DNA from: UBA5109 sp965661005
GTDB taxonomy: Bacteria; Pseudomonadota; Gammaproteobacteria; Pseudomonadales; Pseudohongiellaceae
Direction of reading: 5' to 3'
Length of the DNA: 64,000 nucleotides
Assembly: GCA_965661005.1 (NCBI GenBank)
Contig: CBFICB010000006.1
Span: 135,796 to 199,795 of the forward strand
Made by a program: the position numbers and the translations under genes. The notes under the pieces are model-generated. The model was given only the letters and a program-made list of their open reading frames with translations, ran no database searches and was not told where the DNA came from. Positions 27,901 through 35,717 of the stretch are shown piece after piece (within the stretch, counting starts at the first letter, position 1; every line of letters begins with the position of its first letter).

Positions 27901-29413
27901 CATAAAGTGGGCGAACTTTTTGAGATAAAACAGCTATCGGGGTGTCATCACCCATTGAGCCTGTACCTTCGGAAGCACTTTGAGCCAGAGGACGCATCAC
28001 CTGATCCATTTCCTCAAAGGTCACCTGGAACATTTTCATATGCTGGACGCGCTCATCAGGACACAATGGTTTCAATGCCGGGATGTGCTCTGCCAGAGTT
28101 GCCTCGACATAGAAAGATTTTTCTTTTACCCATTTTGCATAAGGCTGCTTCACCTTAAGATAATCACCCACATCATCTGTATGCAGAATTTCCCCTTTTT
28201 GAGTATCTACCACTAAAATCTGACCAGGACCAACACGCCCCTTCGCAATAACATCCTCAGGTTTGTAACCATTCACTCCGATTTCAGATGCCGCCGTAAT
28301 ATATCCATTTTTAGTCATCACCCATCTGGAAGGACGCAAACCATTACTATCCAAGGCGCAAGCTGCAAATCGACCGTCCGTTAGCACTACACCCGCCGGA
28401 CCATCCCAGGGTTCCATATGAAAAGAGTTATAGGTGTAAAAGCCACGCAGATCTTCGTCGAGGTCTTCCATGTTTTGCCAACTTGGCGGAATGATTAAAC
28501 GAATTGCCTGATATAGATCCATTCCACTGGTTACCAATAACTCCAGCATATTATCCATTGAAGAAGAATCTGAACCGCTAGAATTTACCAAAGGTGCAAT
28601 TTCTTCAATGTTGGGGATAGCAGCAGATTTAAATTTTGAAATTCTTGCTTTTGCCCAATTGCGGTTACCACGTATAGTATTTATCTCACCATTATGCGCC
28701 AGCATTCTAAAGGGCTGAGCCAATGGCCATTTCGGTAAAGTATTCGTAGAAAAACGCTGATGGTAAGTACACATTGCCACTTCCAAACGTGGATCCTTCA
28801 GGTCCAGGTAAAAGTTAGGAAGATCAACCGGCATCATCAAGCCTTTATAGGAAAGCACACTCGTCGACAAAGAGCAGACATAAAAATCTTCATCTTCAAC
28901 TAACTGATTCTCAGCCTTTCGCCTCGCGATGAAAAGCTTAACCGCTAACTGTTCTTTGCTAAGACCTTCAGCATTAATAAAAACTTGTTCAATATCAGGC
29001 ATGCAATCAAGAGCCATGCTACCGCAGGCTGAAGAATCATAAGGGACTTTGCGCCAGCCGATGAGATCAAGGCCCTGAGCAAGAATTTCCTGATCGAGAA
29101 TATTACGAGCAAAACTTGCTTTACTTTCCTCTTGGCTAAAGAACACCATGCCGATGCCATAGTTTTCAGATAGTTCAATATTGAACTGCTCCAGCGCGAT
29201 AGCTCTCAGGAAAGCATCAGGTTTTTGCATTAATAGGCCGCAGCCGTCACCCGTCACACCATCTGCAGCTATTCCGCCACGGTGCGTCATACAGGTCAGT
29301 GAGTTAATAGCTGTTTGCAACAAGTCGTGGCTCGCTTGCCCTTCAATATGGGCAACCAAACCAAAGCCACAATTATCTCTGAACTCGCTGGGATTATATA
29401 ACCCGGGTCTCAT
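24965..29413 (-). CDS. gltB: Glutamate synthase (NADPH) large subunit
   Basis: 1482 residues from ATG 29413, giving the family start MRPGLYNPSEF; the frame extends to a TTG at 29431 without support. The nucleophile Cys of the glutaminase domain is in FRDNCGFGLVAHIEG and becomes N-terminal after propeptide removal in the family. The FMN/synthase domain has SGHDGGTGASPLTSI, and the 3Fe-4S ligands lie in CKYLRICHLNNCATGVATQ. The C-terminal beta-helix domain with repeated G-rich turns (GGKLVIVPP, GGTGGKLFVSGRAGERF) is present. It heads gltB-gltD-hemE. Confidence 0.97.
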   Translation of the reverse strand: MRPGLYNPSEFRDNCGFGLVAHIEGQASHDLLQTAINSLTCMTHRGGIAADGVTGDGCGLLMQKPDAFLRAIALEQFNIELSENYGIGMVFFSQEESKASFARNILDQEILAQGLDLIGWRKVPYDSSACGSMALDCMPDIEQVFINAEGLSKEQLAVKLFIARRKAENQLVEDEDFYVCSLSTSVLSYKGLMMPVDLPNFYLDLKDPRLEVAMCTYHQRFSTNTLPKWPLAQPFRMLAHNGEINTIRGNRNWAKARISKFKSAAIPNIEEIAPLVNSSGSDSSSMDNMLELLVTSGMDLYQAIRLIIPPSWQNMEDLDEDLRGFYTYNSFHMEPWDGPAGVVLTDGRFAACALDSNGLRPSRWVMTKNGYITAASEIGVNGYKPEDVIAKGRVGPGQILVVDTQKGEILHTDDVGDYLKVKQPYAKWVKEKSFYVEATLAEHIPALKPLCPDERVQHMKMFQVTFEEMDQVMRPLAQSASEGTGSMGDDTPIAVLSQKVRPLYDYFRQQFAQVTNPPIDSLRETIVMSLETRMGRELNVFEETPEHANRVILTSPLLSPVKYYNLLHLKRPDYESAHFSLAYDPDIGLKQAIEELVKKTEQAVRDGKVLLFLSERMPQKGQLVINALLATAAIHHNLNEKGLRCDSNLIVETASARDSHQVACLIGYGATAVYPYMSYDTIEHMVAHNLIEMPLLKAHKNYRKGINKGLLKILSKMGISTISSYRGAELFEIVGLADEVTDLCFPESLSRIQGATFAHIQKDQQILAKEAWSARKGLQAGGLLKYIHGGEYHMINPDVVMTIQEAVKSGDFGKYRAFAQLVDNRPVSTLRDMLALREDLDSIDIDEVEPLENILKRFDSAGMSLGALSPEAHESLAQAMNRLGGRSNSGEGGEDIARYGTDKVSKIKQIASGRFGVTPHYLVNAEVLQIKIAQGAKPGEGGQLPGRKVNELIARLRYSVPGVTLISPPPHHDIYSIEDLAQLIFDLKQVNPEAMVSVKLVAGPGVGTIAAGVAKAYADFITISGHDGGTGASPLTSIRYAGNPWELGLSEVQQSLRANGLRGRIRLQADGGLKTGLDVIKAAILGAESFGFGTIPMVALGCKYLRICHLNNCATGVATQDDKLRAKHFIGEVEMVMNYFKFVAQDTRQWMARLGVSNLVDLIGRTDLFEIIEPETEKQANIDLSRLLHNDHIPADKDQFCTTLSNEPLDKGLLAEQMVKDMLPAIETKSGGIFNYEVQNFNRSIGARLSGEIAKRHGNDGMADAPLNIRLTGCVGQSFGVWNAGGLNMTLVGDANDYVGKGMAGGKLVIVPPAGSSFKSQDTSIIGNTCLYGGTGGKLFVSGRAGERFAVRNSGVHAVIEGAGDHCCEYMTGGMVTVLGSVGHNFGAGMTGGFAYVLDLEKNFVDKYNHELIEVHRIRQEGMEEYRNHLRGVIQEFVDETNSAWGQEILDNYVDYLRKFWLVIPKEANMKSLLDYIDVTSQ

Positions 29414-29551
29414 AACCAATTTCTCTAACAATTAATAACTAAGGTTTACATTTGAGGGCAGTTCAGCCCTATCATTCTTGGAGGGGAAACAGCCTCTTTT
29501 TTAACGCCAAAGAGCCAGACATTTTACACAAGGCAAGGGTTTTCAGCAATC

Positions 29552-29568
29552 TTGATTAATCTAATCAA
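29552..29568. promoter_or_regulatory. Palindrome upstream of gltB, possible operator
   Basis: TTGATTA and TAATCAA, seven-base arms separated by three bases, about 140 bp before the gltB start and 30 bp after aroB. The spacing is wrong for an FNR site. A helix-turn-helix regulator site is possible; nothing identifies the regulator. A short hairpin AGGGC/GCCCT at 29455-29470 lies in the gltB leader. Confidence 0.3.
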
Positions 29569-29597
29569 AGCGGTTTGAAACAGACGACCTTTTTAGC

Positions 29598-30701
29598 TTA
29601 GCTAGCTTCGCCCAACTTACTGCCAGACTGAAGGGTCTGTTCTAGAAGTGAAGATTCTATATTAGATGAAATTAAGGCTTTACCAATCTTCTCAAGCAAT
29701 ATGAAGCGCATTGAACCTTGTATATTCTTTTTGTCTCTGCTCATCAAAGACAAATACTCAGAGCTTGTTATGGAGTCTGGAGGAACAACGGGTAATTTAG
29801 CTGCTTTAAGGAGTTTTTTAATTCGAGCCACATCTTCAGGTGCAATGTTTCCTATACGCCAGGATAAGTCAGCAGCCATAAGCATGCCTGTTGCAACTGC
29901 CTCACCATGTAACCAATTGCCATAACCCATAGCTGTCTCAATGGCATGGCCAAAAGTATGTCCCAGATTCAGTATTGCTCTTATTCCAGCTTCTTTTTCA
30001 TCAGCTGCTACAATCACTGCTTTTTCTTCGCAACTGGTTTTAATAGCCTGCATCAGGCTAGCCTCATTACGATTTATCAACTTTTCGATATTCGCTTCCA
30101 GCCAATTGAAAAATTCCAGATTGTTAATCAAGCCATATTTAATAACCTCGGCAAGACCCGCTGATAACTCTCTGTCAGGCAGCGTGTTTAAAGTATTCGT
30201 ATCAGCAAGCACACATTGGGGTTGATAAAATGCGCCAACCATATTTTTACCCAAGGGGCGGTTAACACCAGTCTTACCACCGACGGAAGAATCAACTTGT
30301 GATAACAAGGTTGTCGGTACCTGAATAAAATTGACGCCACGAAGATAAGTAGCCGCAGCAAAACCTGCCATATCGCCGGCCACCCCGCCACCAAGAGCAA
30401 TTAGTGTTACATTCCTGTCCAGTCGACTGGATAATAATGCGTCATAAATCTCAGCTATATTATCCAGAGTCTTCTCAGACTCTCCATCTGGCAAAATGAA
30501 TTCACTTAATTGATAGCCTGATAAAAGCGCTTTAAGTTTCTCTAGATACAATGGAGCCACAACATCATTAGTGATGATGCAAACTTGGGTGCCATTAATG
30601 TGAGGTGCAAGTAATTGGCGGTCGGATAACAACCCCGAACCTATATAGATGGGGTAAGATCGGTCACCCAAATCAACATTAACGCTTATAGGATTAGGCA
30701 T
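29598..30701 (-). CDS. aroB: 3-dehydroquinate synthase
   Basis: 367 residues. NAD-dependent cyclisation of DAHP to 3-dehydroquinate, second step of the shikimate pathway. The NAD-binding motif ALGGGVAGDMAGFAAATYLRG, the metal ligands in LAEVIKYGLI and NLGHTFGHAIET, and HGEAVATGM are visible. Its start overlaps the aroK end by 8 bp. The SPOR-domain gene damX that often follows aroB is absent; gltB comes next. Confidence 0.97.
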   Translation of the reverse strand: MPNPISVNVDLGDRSYPIYIGSGLLSDRQLLAPHINGTQVCIITNDVVAPLYLEKLKALLSGYQLSEFILPDGESEKTLDNIAEIYDALLSSRLDRNVTLIALGGGVAGDMAGFAAATYLRGVNFIQVPTTLLSQVDSSVGGKTGVNRPLGKNMVGAFYQPQCVLADTNTLNTLPDRELSAGLAEVIKYGLINNLEFFNWLEANIEKLINRNEASLMQAIKTSCEEKAVIVAADEKEAGIRAILNLGHTFGHAIETAMGYGNWLHGEAVATGMLMAADLSWRIGNIAPEDVARIKKLLKAAKLPVVPPDSITSSEYLSLMSRDKKNIQGSMRFILLEKIGKALISSNIESSLLEQTLQSGSKLGEAS

Positions 30702-31245
30702 AATGGTCAGAATTACTATTAGAGCTTCCCAGAATATATTGAGTTAATTCCGTGCAAACAGCTTTAGCACTTCTTCGGCTTGTCATAACCATATGATCAG
30801 CAATTTCGCGATACAAAGGTTCACGTTGTTCCATTAAATCCCGTAATTTCGTTTCTGGATCATCAACATTTTGTAATAAGGGACGTTTTTGATCTTTACG
30901 GATACGTTCCATCTGTTGATTTATTGTTGTCATCAAATAGATCACTGTCCCTCGACTATGCAGGAAGCGACGATTTTGTTCAGAGAGTACTACTCCACCA
31001 CCCGTAGCAAGCACAATTTTATTTTTAGCACTAAGCTCTTCAATCACTTTTTCTTCACGCTTACGAAAACCCTCTTCACCTTCCATATCAAAAATCCAGG
31101 CAATATCTGCACCGGTACGATTTTCGATTTCATGGTCAGAATCATAAAAATCGAGTTTTAATTCTTGCGCTAGCAATTTGCCAATGGTTGTTTTACCCGC
31201 ACCCATTGGCCCAATTAGAAAAATATTATCTACAGAATTTTTCAT
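30694..31245 (-). CDS. aroK: Shikimate kinase
   Basis: 183 residues. It phosphorylates shikimate with ATP. The Walker A motif GPMGAGKTTIG, the substrate segment DSDHEIENRTGADIAWIF, the arginine in EEGFRKREEKV and the ATGGGVVL motif are all present. It is translationally coupled to aroB. In relatives aroK directly follows pilQ; here it follows a truncated pilM by 12 bp, so the upstream pil genes are missing. Confidence 0.96.
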   Translation of the reverse strand: MKNSVDNIFLIGPMGAGKTTIGKLLAQELKLDFYDSDHEIENRTGADIAWIFDMEGEEGFRKREEKVIEELSAKNKIVLATGGGVVLSEQNRRFLHSRGTVIYLMTTINQQMERIRKDQKRPLLQNVDDPETKLRDLMEQREPLYREIADHMVMTSRRSAKAVCTELTQYILGSSNSNSDHYA

Positions 31246-31257
31246 TAAGCGATATGC

Positions 31258-32127
31258 TTAAGCTGGAAGCACAATATTATATTGGCTGGATGAAAAGAAA
31301 AATTGTAATGCCCGACTAATTTGTTCTGTTATCTCTTCTCTAAAAGGTGATAAAACTTCTTCCTCATAGCCATCCGGTAGAGTTTTTTCTTTGATAGCTT
31401 CTTCAACCTCATTGGGTTGCATGCCATAGCGCATTTGCACTTCGCTATTTGACTGGGCTCCACCAAATATCTGCTCTCTGGTGTAAATCGAAACACCATC
31501 GTTAAGAATATATAAGGTCGTCATTGTTGCGCCAATATCAACAATAGCGACTAATTTTGCTTTTGGTAAATTCATTTGCTGTTGCAACAATTTATAGGCA
31601 CGCTCCATTGCATAAGCTTCTATATCAACCACCTTCGCTGTAAAACCGCCAAACTCCAGTGCAGCAACACGTAAATCGACATTTTCTTTTTTACATGCCG
31701 CCAACAAAACTTCGACCATATCTTCATGCTTTGCAGAAAGGCCCTGTCGTTCAAAGTCAATTGCGACTTCATCTAGCGGGTAAGGAATATATTGATCGGC
31801 CTCTATGACAATTTGATTTTCCATTTCCTCATCACTCAAAGAGGCATTCATTTCAATTGTTTTCGTAATCACAGCAGAGCCGGCAACCGCTACCGCAGCT
31901 TCTTTAGTTTTGGTTTTCAATACGGCAGACATCTTGACAATAACATCCCCCAGTGCTTCCAATTCATTGATATTCTTTTCTACAACAGCATTCTCTGGCA
32001 GCGGTCGAGCTACATAGTTCTCTACTTTATATTTATTACCTGACTTGCTCAATTCAATAAGTTTGATGGAGCTGGAACTAATATCCACTCCATGCAGAGC
32101 TGTATTTTTTTTACTAAAAATACTCAC
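31258..32127 (-). pseudogene. pilM: Type IV pilus assembly protein PilM, C-terminally truncated
   Basis: 289 residues against about 350 in intact PilM. The actin-like fold is clear from HGVDISSSSIKLIELS, VVDIEAYAMERAY and VAIVDIGATMTTLYIL. Homology holds through ISRALQFFFSSSQYN, then the frame reads IVLPA and stops, exactly where relatives continue into the IVLAGG nucleotide-binding loop and about 70 more residues. pilN, pilO, pilP and pilQ, which normally follow, are gone and aroK comes next. It may still be translated, but the pilus alignment complex cannot be made from this locus. Confidence 0.8.
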
Positions 32128-32600
32128 AAACCCACTCTCCTTAACCTATTTACGCCCACTTAAATGAGCCCGGATCAGTCAAATAACCTTAAAATCAACC
32201 AGAAATTCTATACACGCACTATTCCATTAAGAGAATATAGACTCTCACAAACCAGCACGTTACTTAATTTAATCATGAATTTCAAATAATTAAGTCTTTT
32301 TTCAACAAATTACTTTAATTTGCTAGCTGCATCACATTCTTTATAATCTTGAGTCATTTTTTTGAGTTATCATAATTTTCATATATTTCTACAATGAATT
32401 GTCCGTGTATGAGTAAAGAATCACACTTATTGATAAAAAACGTATAAAATCATGACTTACGGTGCGTTAGAATTTACGACATAGAGATTAAAGCTTTCTC
32501 TTTTTATCTTGATACATTTATAAGCATTGTTTCTGTAGTTAGTGTCTTGTGTTTCAGCTTATTGTAAGCGCTATGAGAGAAATGCTATGAGAAAAGTACT
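32128..32600. other. 473-bp intergenic region between divergent pilM and mrcA
   Basis: AT-rich, with many stops in all frames. It must contain the promoters of both divergent genes. I see several TA-rich stretches but no -35/-10 pair with good spacing, no terminator and no RNA gene that I can defend. Confidence 0.6.
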
Positions 32601-34979
32601 ATGGGCCTAGTACGAAAAACTATCAACCTCCTTCTCTGGTGCTGCTTATTTGGTGGCCTGGGGATAGTCATGATTTCTGCTAGCGCCTATCTATATTTAT
32701 CACCAAAATTACCACCTGCAGAAGATTATCGTAATGTCCGACTGGTCAATCCTTTACGCGTATTCACTGCAGATAATAAATTAATAGCCGAATTTGGTGA
32801 AGTTAGACGTGACCCGATTAAATATAGTGAAATTCCTCCACTTCTGGTTAACGCATTAATAGCAAGTGAAGACACTCGTTTCTATGAACATAATGGCGTT
32901 GATTTAAAAGCTTTAGCGCGCTCCGTACTAGGTATATTAAGTGGCAATCCCAGTGGTGGCGGAAGTACGCTGACCATGCAGCTCGCAAAAAACATTTCTT
33001 TTGAGGGGGAGAGCCCATATTCAAGGAAATTCAAAGAAATATTGCTGGCTTTGAAAATCGAAAGAGAACTCAATAAAGATGAAATTCTGGAGCTTTATCT
33101 TAATCGAATCTTTTTTGGAATTTCGGCCTATGGTGTTTCAGCTGCCTCTAGCCAGTTTTACAACAAAACGCCAAACGAATTAAGCCTAGCTGAAATGGCT
33201 ATGCTAGTCGCAATTTTGCCTGCTCCTAATACCATAAATCCACTACGCTCTGGGCAACGAGCGCTAACCTATCGCAGCCGCGTTTTACGAAGAATGCTTG
33301 AACTTAACATGATTTCCCAAAACCAGTTCGATGAAGCCAATAATGCTCCCTTGACAGCGCAAAGATATGGAGTAGAAATCGAAGTGGATGCCCCTTATAT
33401 CGCTGAGATGGTCAGACTGGAGATGCAGGCTCGCTATGGTGATCTAGCCATAACTGATGGTTTCGAGGTTTATACAACTATAAACAGTGAAACTCAGGCT
33501 CTGGCTAATAAGGCTCTCACTGACGGTTTGGAAAATTACGATAGAAATCATGGCTATCGTGGCCCCGAAAATCAGATGCGACCCAATAATAGTAGCAACG
33601 ATATCGATATGTGGCTGTCTATTTTAGCCAGAACCCCAACACTAGCGGATCAGCAGCCAGCATTCGTTCAGCGAATTAGTGAACGATCAATTCTGGCACT
33701 TTTGAAGTCAGGCGAGAGTATAACCATCGAATGGGACGGTATTCGATGGGCCAAGCGGTTTATTAATAATAGCACCTGGACTTCCAGTCCCAGAACAGCA
33801 AGAGAGGTCGCAGAAGTTGGTGACTTAATCAGGGTCAGTAAAAATGATGAAGGGCGCTGGATGCTTAGCCAAATTCCTGGTGTCAATGGCGCTTTGGTAT
33901 CCATTAACCCTAATAATGGCGCCATCATGGCCCTTACTGGCGGTTACGATTTTTATCAAAGCAATTTCAATCGGGTGACTCAAGCAAGACGCCAACCCGG
34001 ATCCAATTTTAAACCTTTTTTATATGCTGCAGCTCTCGAAAATGGTTATACAGCAGCTAGCCTGATTAATGATGCTCCGCTGGATCGAAGTGATTATAGA
34101 CCAGAGAATTTTAATGGCGATTTTCTTGGCCCGATTTCTTTGAAGTATGCACTAACTAACTCTAAAAACCTCGTTTCACTGAGACTCTATGATGCACTTG
34201 GTGACAATGTGGTTCTGCCCTATATTAGTCGATTTGGTTTTACCGAAAGCGAATTCCCCCGCAATGACCTTACTGTAGCGATAGGCTCTCACGCAGTAAC
34301 CCCTATGGAGATAGCCACTGGCTATACTGTCTTTGCAAACGGAGGTTATCAAGTTGAACCCTATTTGATTCAGAGAATAGATAACTTTAATGATGGCAAT
34401 GTCTACCTTGCAGAGCCTGCAAGTATTTGTCCGGTATGTGAAGAGAATTTTGACCCTGAGAATCCCCAGCTAAGTTCTGCCTATCCTGCCCCTCGCGTCA
34501 TTGATGAAGATGTTGCCTACATCATGAATACTATGCTGCGTTCTGTAGTAACTAACGGTAGTGGCCGACGTATTAATCGCGAAATCGGGCGGTCAGACCT
34601 TGCCGGTAAAACTGGAACAACTAACGATAATTTTGACCTTTGGTTTTCCGGATTTAATGCTGACATGGTCACAACTGTTTATGTTGGGTTTGATAATCCC
34701 CAAACATTAGGGCGAGACGAACAAGCAGCCACAGTTGCTGTACCTATTTGGATTGACTTCATGGAAGATGCTCTGGCTGATATGCCTATAAACTCTATGG
34801 CTCAACCTGACGGTATCGTCACCGTCAGAATTAACCCCGAAACAGGATTCAGAGCACAGCCAAACGAAGAAGGTGCTATTTTTGAGGTATTCAGGGAAGA
34901 GTACCAACCAATCGAGGCCAATGATGTAAATACATTAAATGGCCCCGACAATCTGGATGATGCCGACGAACTTTTCTAA
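32601..34979 (+). CDS. mrcA: Penicillin-binding protein 1A, bifunctional peptidoglycan synthase
   Basis: 792 residues. One N-terminal membrane helix (about 10-31) precedes the glycosyltransferase domain (catalytic-type Glu in IASEDTRFYEHNGVD, then GGSTLTMQLAKN) and the transpeptidase domain with SxxK at Ser468-Lys471 (PGSNFKPF), SLRLYD/SKN-type TNSKNLVS and KTGTTN starting at Lys670. An OB-like insert separates the two, as in PBP1A. It polymerises and cross-links periplasmic peptidoglycan. It is divergent from pilM, the classic gammaproteobacterial arrangement. Confidence 0.96.
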   Translation: MGLVRKTINLLLWCCLFGGLGIVMISASAYLYLSPKLPPAEDYRNVRLVNPLRVFTADNKLIAEFGEVRRDPIKYSEIPPLLVNALIASEDTRFYEHNGVDLKALARSVLGILSGNPSGGGSTLTMQLAKNISFEGESPYSRKFKEILLALKIERELNKDEILELYLNRIFFGISAYGVSAASSQFYNKTPNELSLAEMAMLVAILPAPNTINPLRSGQRALTYRSRVLRRMLELNMISQNQFDEANNAPLTAQRYGVEIEVDAPYIAEMVRLEMQARYGDLAITDGFEVYTTINSETQALANKALTDGLENYDRNHGYRGPENQMRPNNSSNDIDMWLSILARTPTLADQQPAFVQRISERSILALLKSGESITIEWDGIRWAKRFINNSTWTSSPRTAREVAEVGDLIRVSKNDEGRWMLSQIPGVNGALVSINPNNGAIMALTGGYDFYQSNFNRVTQARRQPGSNFKPFLYAAALENGYTAASLINDAPLDRSDYRPENFNGDFLGPISLKYALTNSKNLVSLRLYDALGDNVVLPYISRFGFTESEFPRNDLTVAIGSHAVTPMEIATGYTVFANGGYQVEPYLIQRIDNFNDGNVYLAEPASICPVCEENFDPENPQLSSAYPAPRVIDEDVAYIMNTMLRSVVTNGSGRRINREIGRSDLAGKTGTTNDNFDLWFSGFNADMVTTVYVGFDNPQTLGRDEQAATVAVPIWIDFMEDALADMPINSMAQPDGIVTVRINPETGFRAQPNEEGAIFEVFREEYQPIEANDVNTLNGPDNLDDADELF

Positions 34980-35047
34980 GTCCTCACTTCACTTTAAAGC
35001 AGTTTCGCCAGCTAACCGGCGCTAAAAGTAAACGCCAATCAAATATC

Positions 35048-35257
35048 TTATAGTTTACGGTTACTAAAACGTTTCTTATAACGATCAACACGACCGCCAG
35101 TATCAACAATTTTTTGTTTCCCTGTATAAAAAGGGTGACATTGGGAACAAACATCAATACGTAAATCGCCCGCTAAAGTAGAGCGTGTCTTGATAACATT
35201 GCCGCAACCACAGGTTGCTACCATATCTTCATATTTAGGATGAATTTCTGCTTTCAT
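35048..35257 (-). CDS. rpmE: 50S ribosomal protein L31
   Basis: 69 residues from ATG 35257 (MKAEIHPKY), the family start; a GAGG lies upstream and the longer frame to 35284 is not used. Four cysteines in CGCG and CSQC pattern mark the zinc-containing form of L31. It is monocistronic on the minus strand with its own promoter. Confidence 0.95.
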   Translation of the reverse strand: MKAEIHPKYEDMVATCGCGNVIKTRSTLAGDLRIDVCSQCHPFYTGKQKIVDTGGRVDRYKKRFSNRKL

Positions 35258-35282
35258 GAAAGACCTCAAACTGAATATCGCC

Positions 35283-35360
35283 ACCTGATTTTTTAACAGG
35301 TACCATATTCTTGTATTAAAAAAAGAGCGCGAATTCTAGCAGAGTAGCGCTATTTAGCAA
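35283..35360 (-). promoter_or_regulatory. Sigma-70 promoter and leader hairpin of rpmE
   Basis: On the minus strand TTGCTA (35360-35355), 16 bases, then TAGAAT (35338-35333) preceded by an extended TG. The predicted leader of about 70 bases contains an ACCTG/CAGGT hairpin (35283-35287/35297-35301). Confidence 0.6.
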
Positions 35361-35384
35361 GAACTGGTTTTCAACTGGCTTAAA

Positions 35385-35675
35385 TTACTGCAGGTAAGCT
35401 CTATGGTTTTCCACAACTTCTGCAAATATCATCTTGAAAAGGCTTAATACAAACTCTGGATTAAGAGACTTCTCTTCGGCACGCGACATGAGATCAATAA
35501 GTTTTTGTTGTTCGCGGGCCTCATCGACAGAGTCCAGTCCTTGATCAGCTTTTAACTTCCCGACTTTAGCTGTTACTTCAAAACGCCTAGCCAAAATTGA
35601 TAAAAGCTCATCATCTAGGGTATCTATTTGATTACGTAAGCTTAATAATTCATCAGGCATAGACTTCGTTTGCAT
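35385..35675 (-). CDS. Chorismate mutase, AroQ class
   Basis: 96 residues, a stand-alone all-helical AroQ-type domain: LLSLRNQIDTLDDELLSILARR at the N terminus supplies the conserved arginine and helical dimer, then KVGKLKA and EREQ-like EAREQQKLIDLMSR. It converts chorismate to prephenate for phenylalanine and tyrosine. No prephenate dehydratase or dehydrogenase domain is fused or adjacent. There is no signal peptide, so it is cytoplasmic. Upstream it faces priA divergently. Confidence 0.88.
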   Translation of the reverse strand: MQTKSMPDELLSLRNQIDTLDDELLSILARRFEVTAKVGKLKADQGLDSVDEAREQQKLIDLMSRAEEKSLNPEFVLSLFKMIFAEVVENHRAYLQ

Positions 35676-35717
35676 GGTAACCTTCCAACTGTTTAATAGC
35701 TTAAAGTTTTAATTCCA

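Noticed and set aside
29552..29568. TTGAT...ATCAA upstream of gltB as an FNR site
   Set aside because: The half-sites are seven bases apart rather than four; listed only as a generic palindrome.
34980..35047. GC-rich hairpin GCGCCGG...TGGCG as an rpmE or mrcA terminator
   Set aside because: No T-run follows on either strand and the pairing is imperfect.
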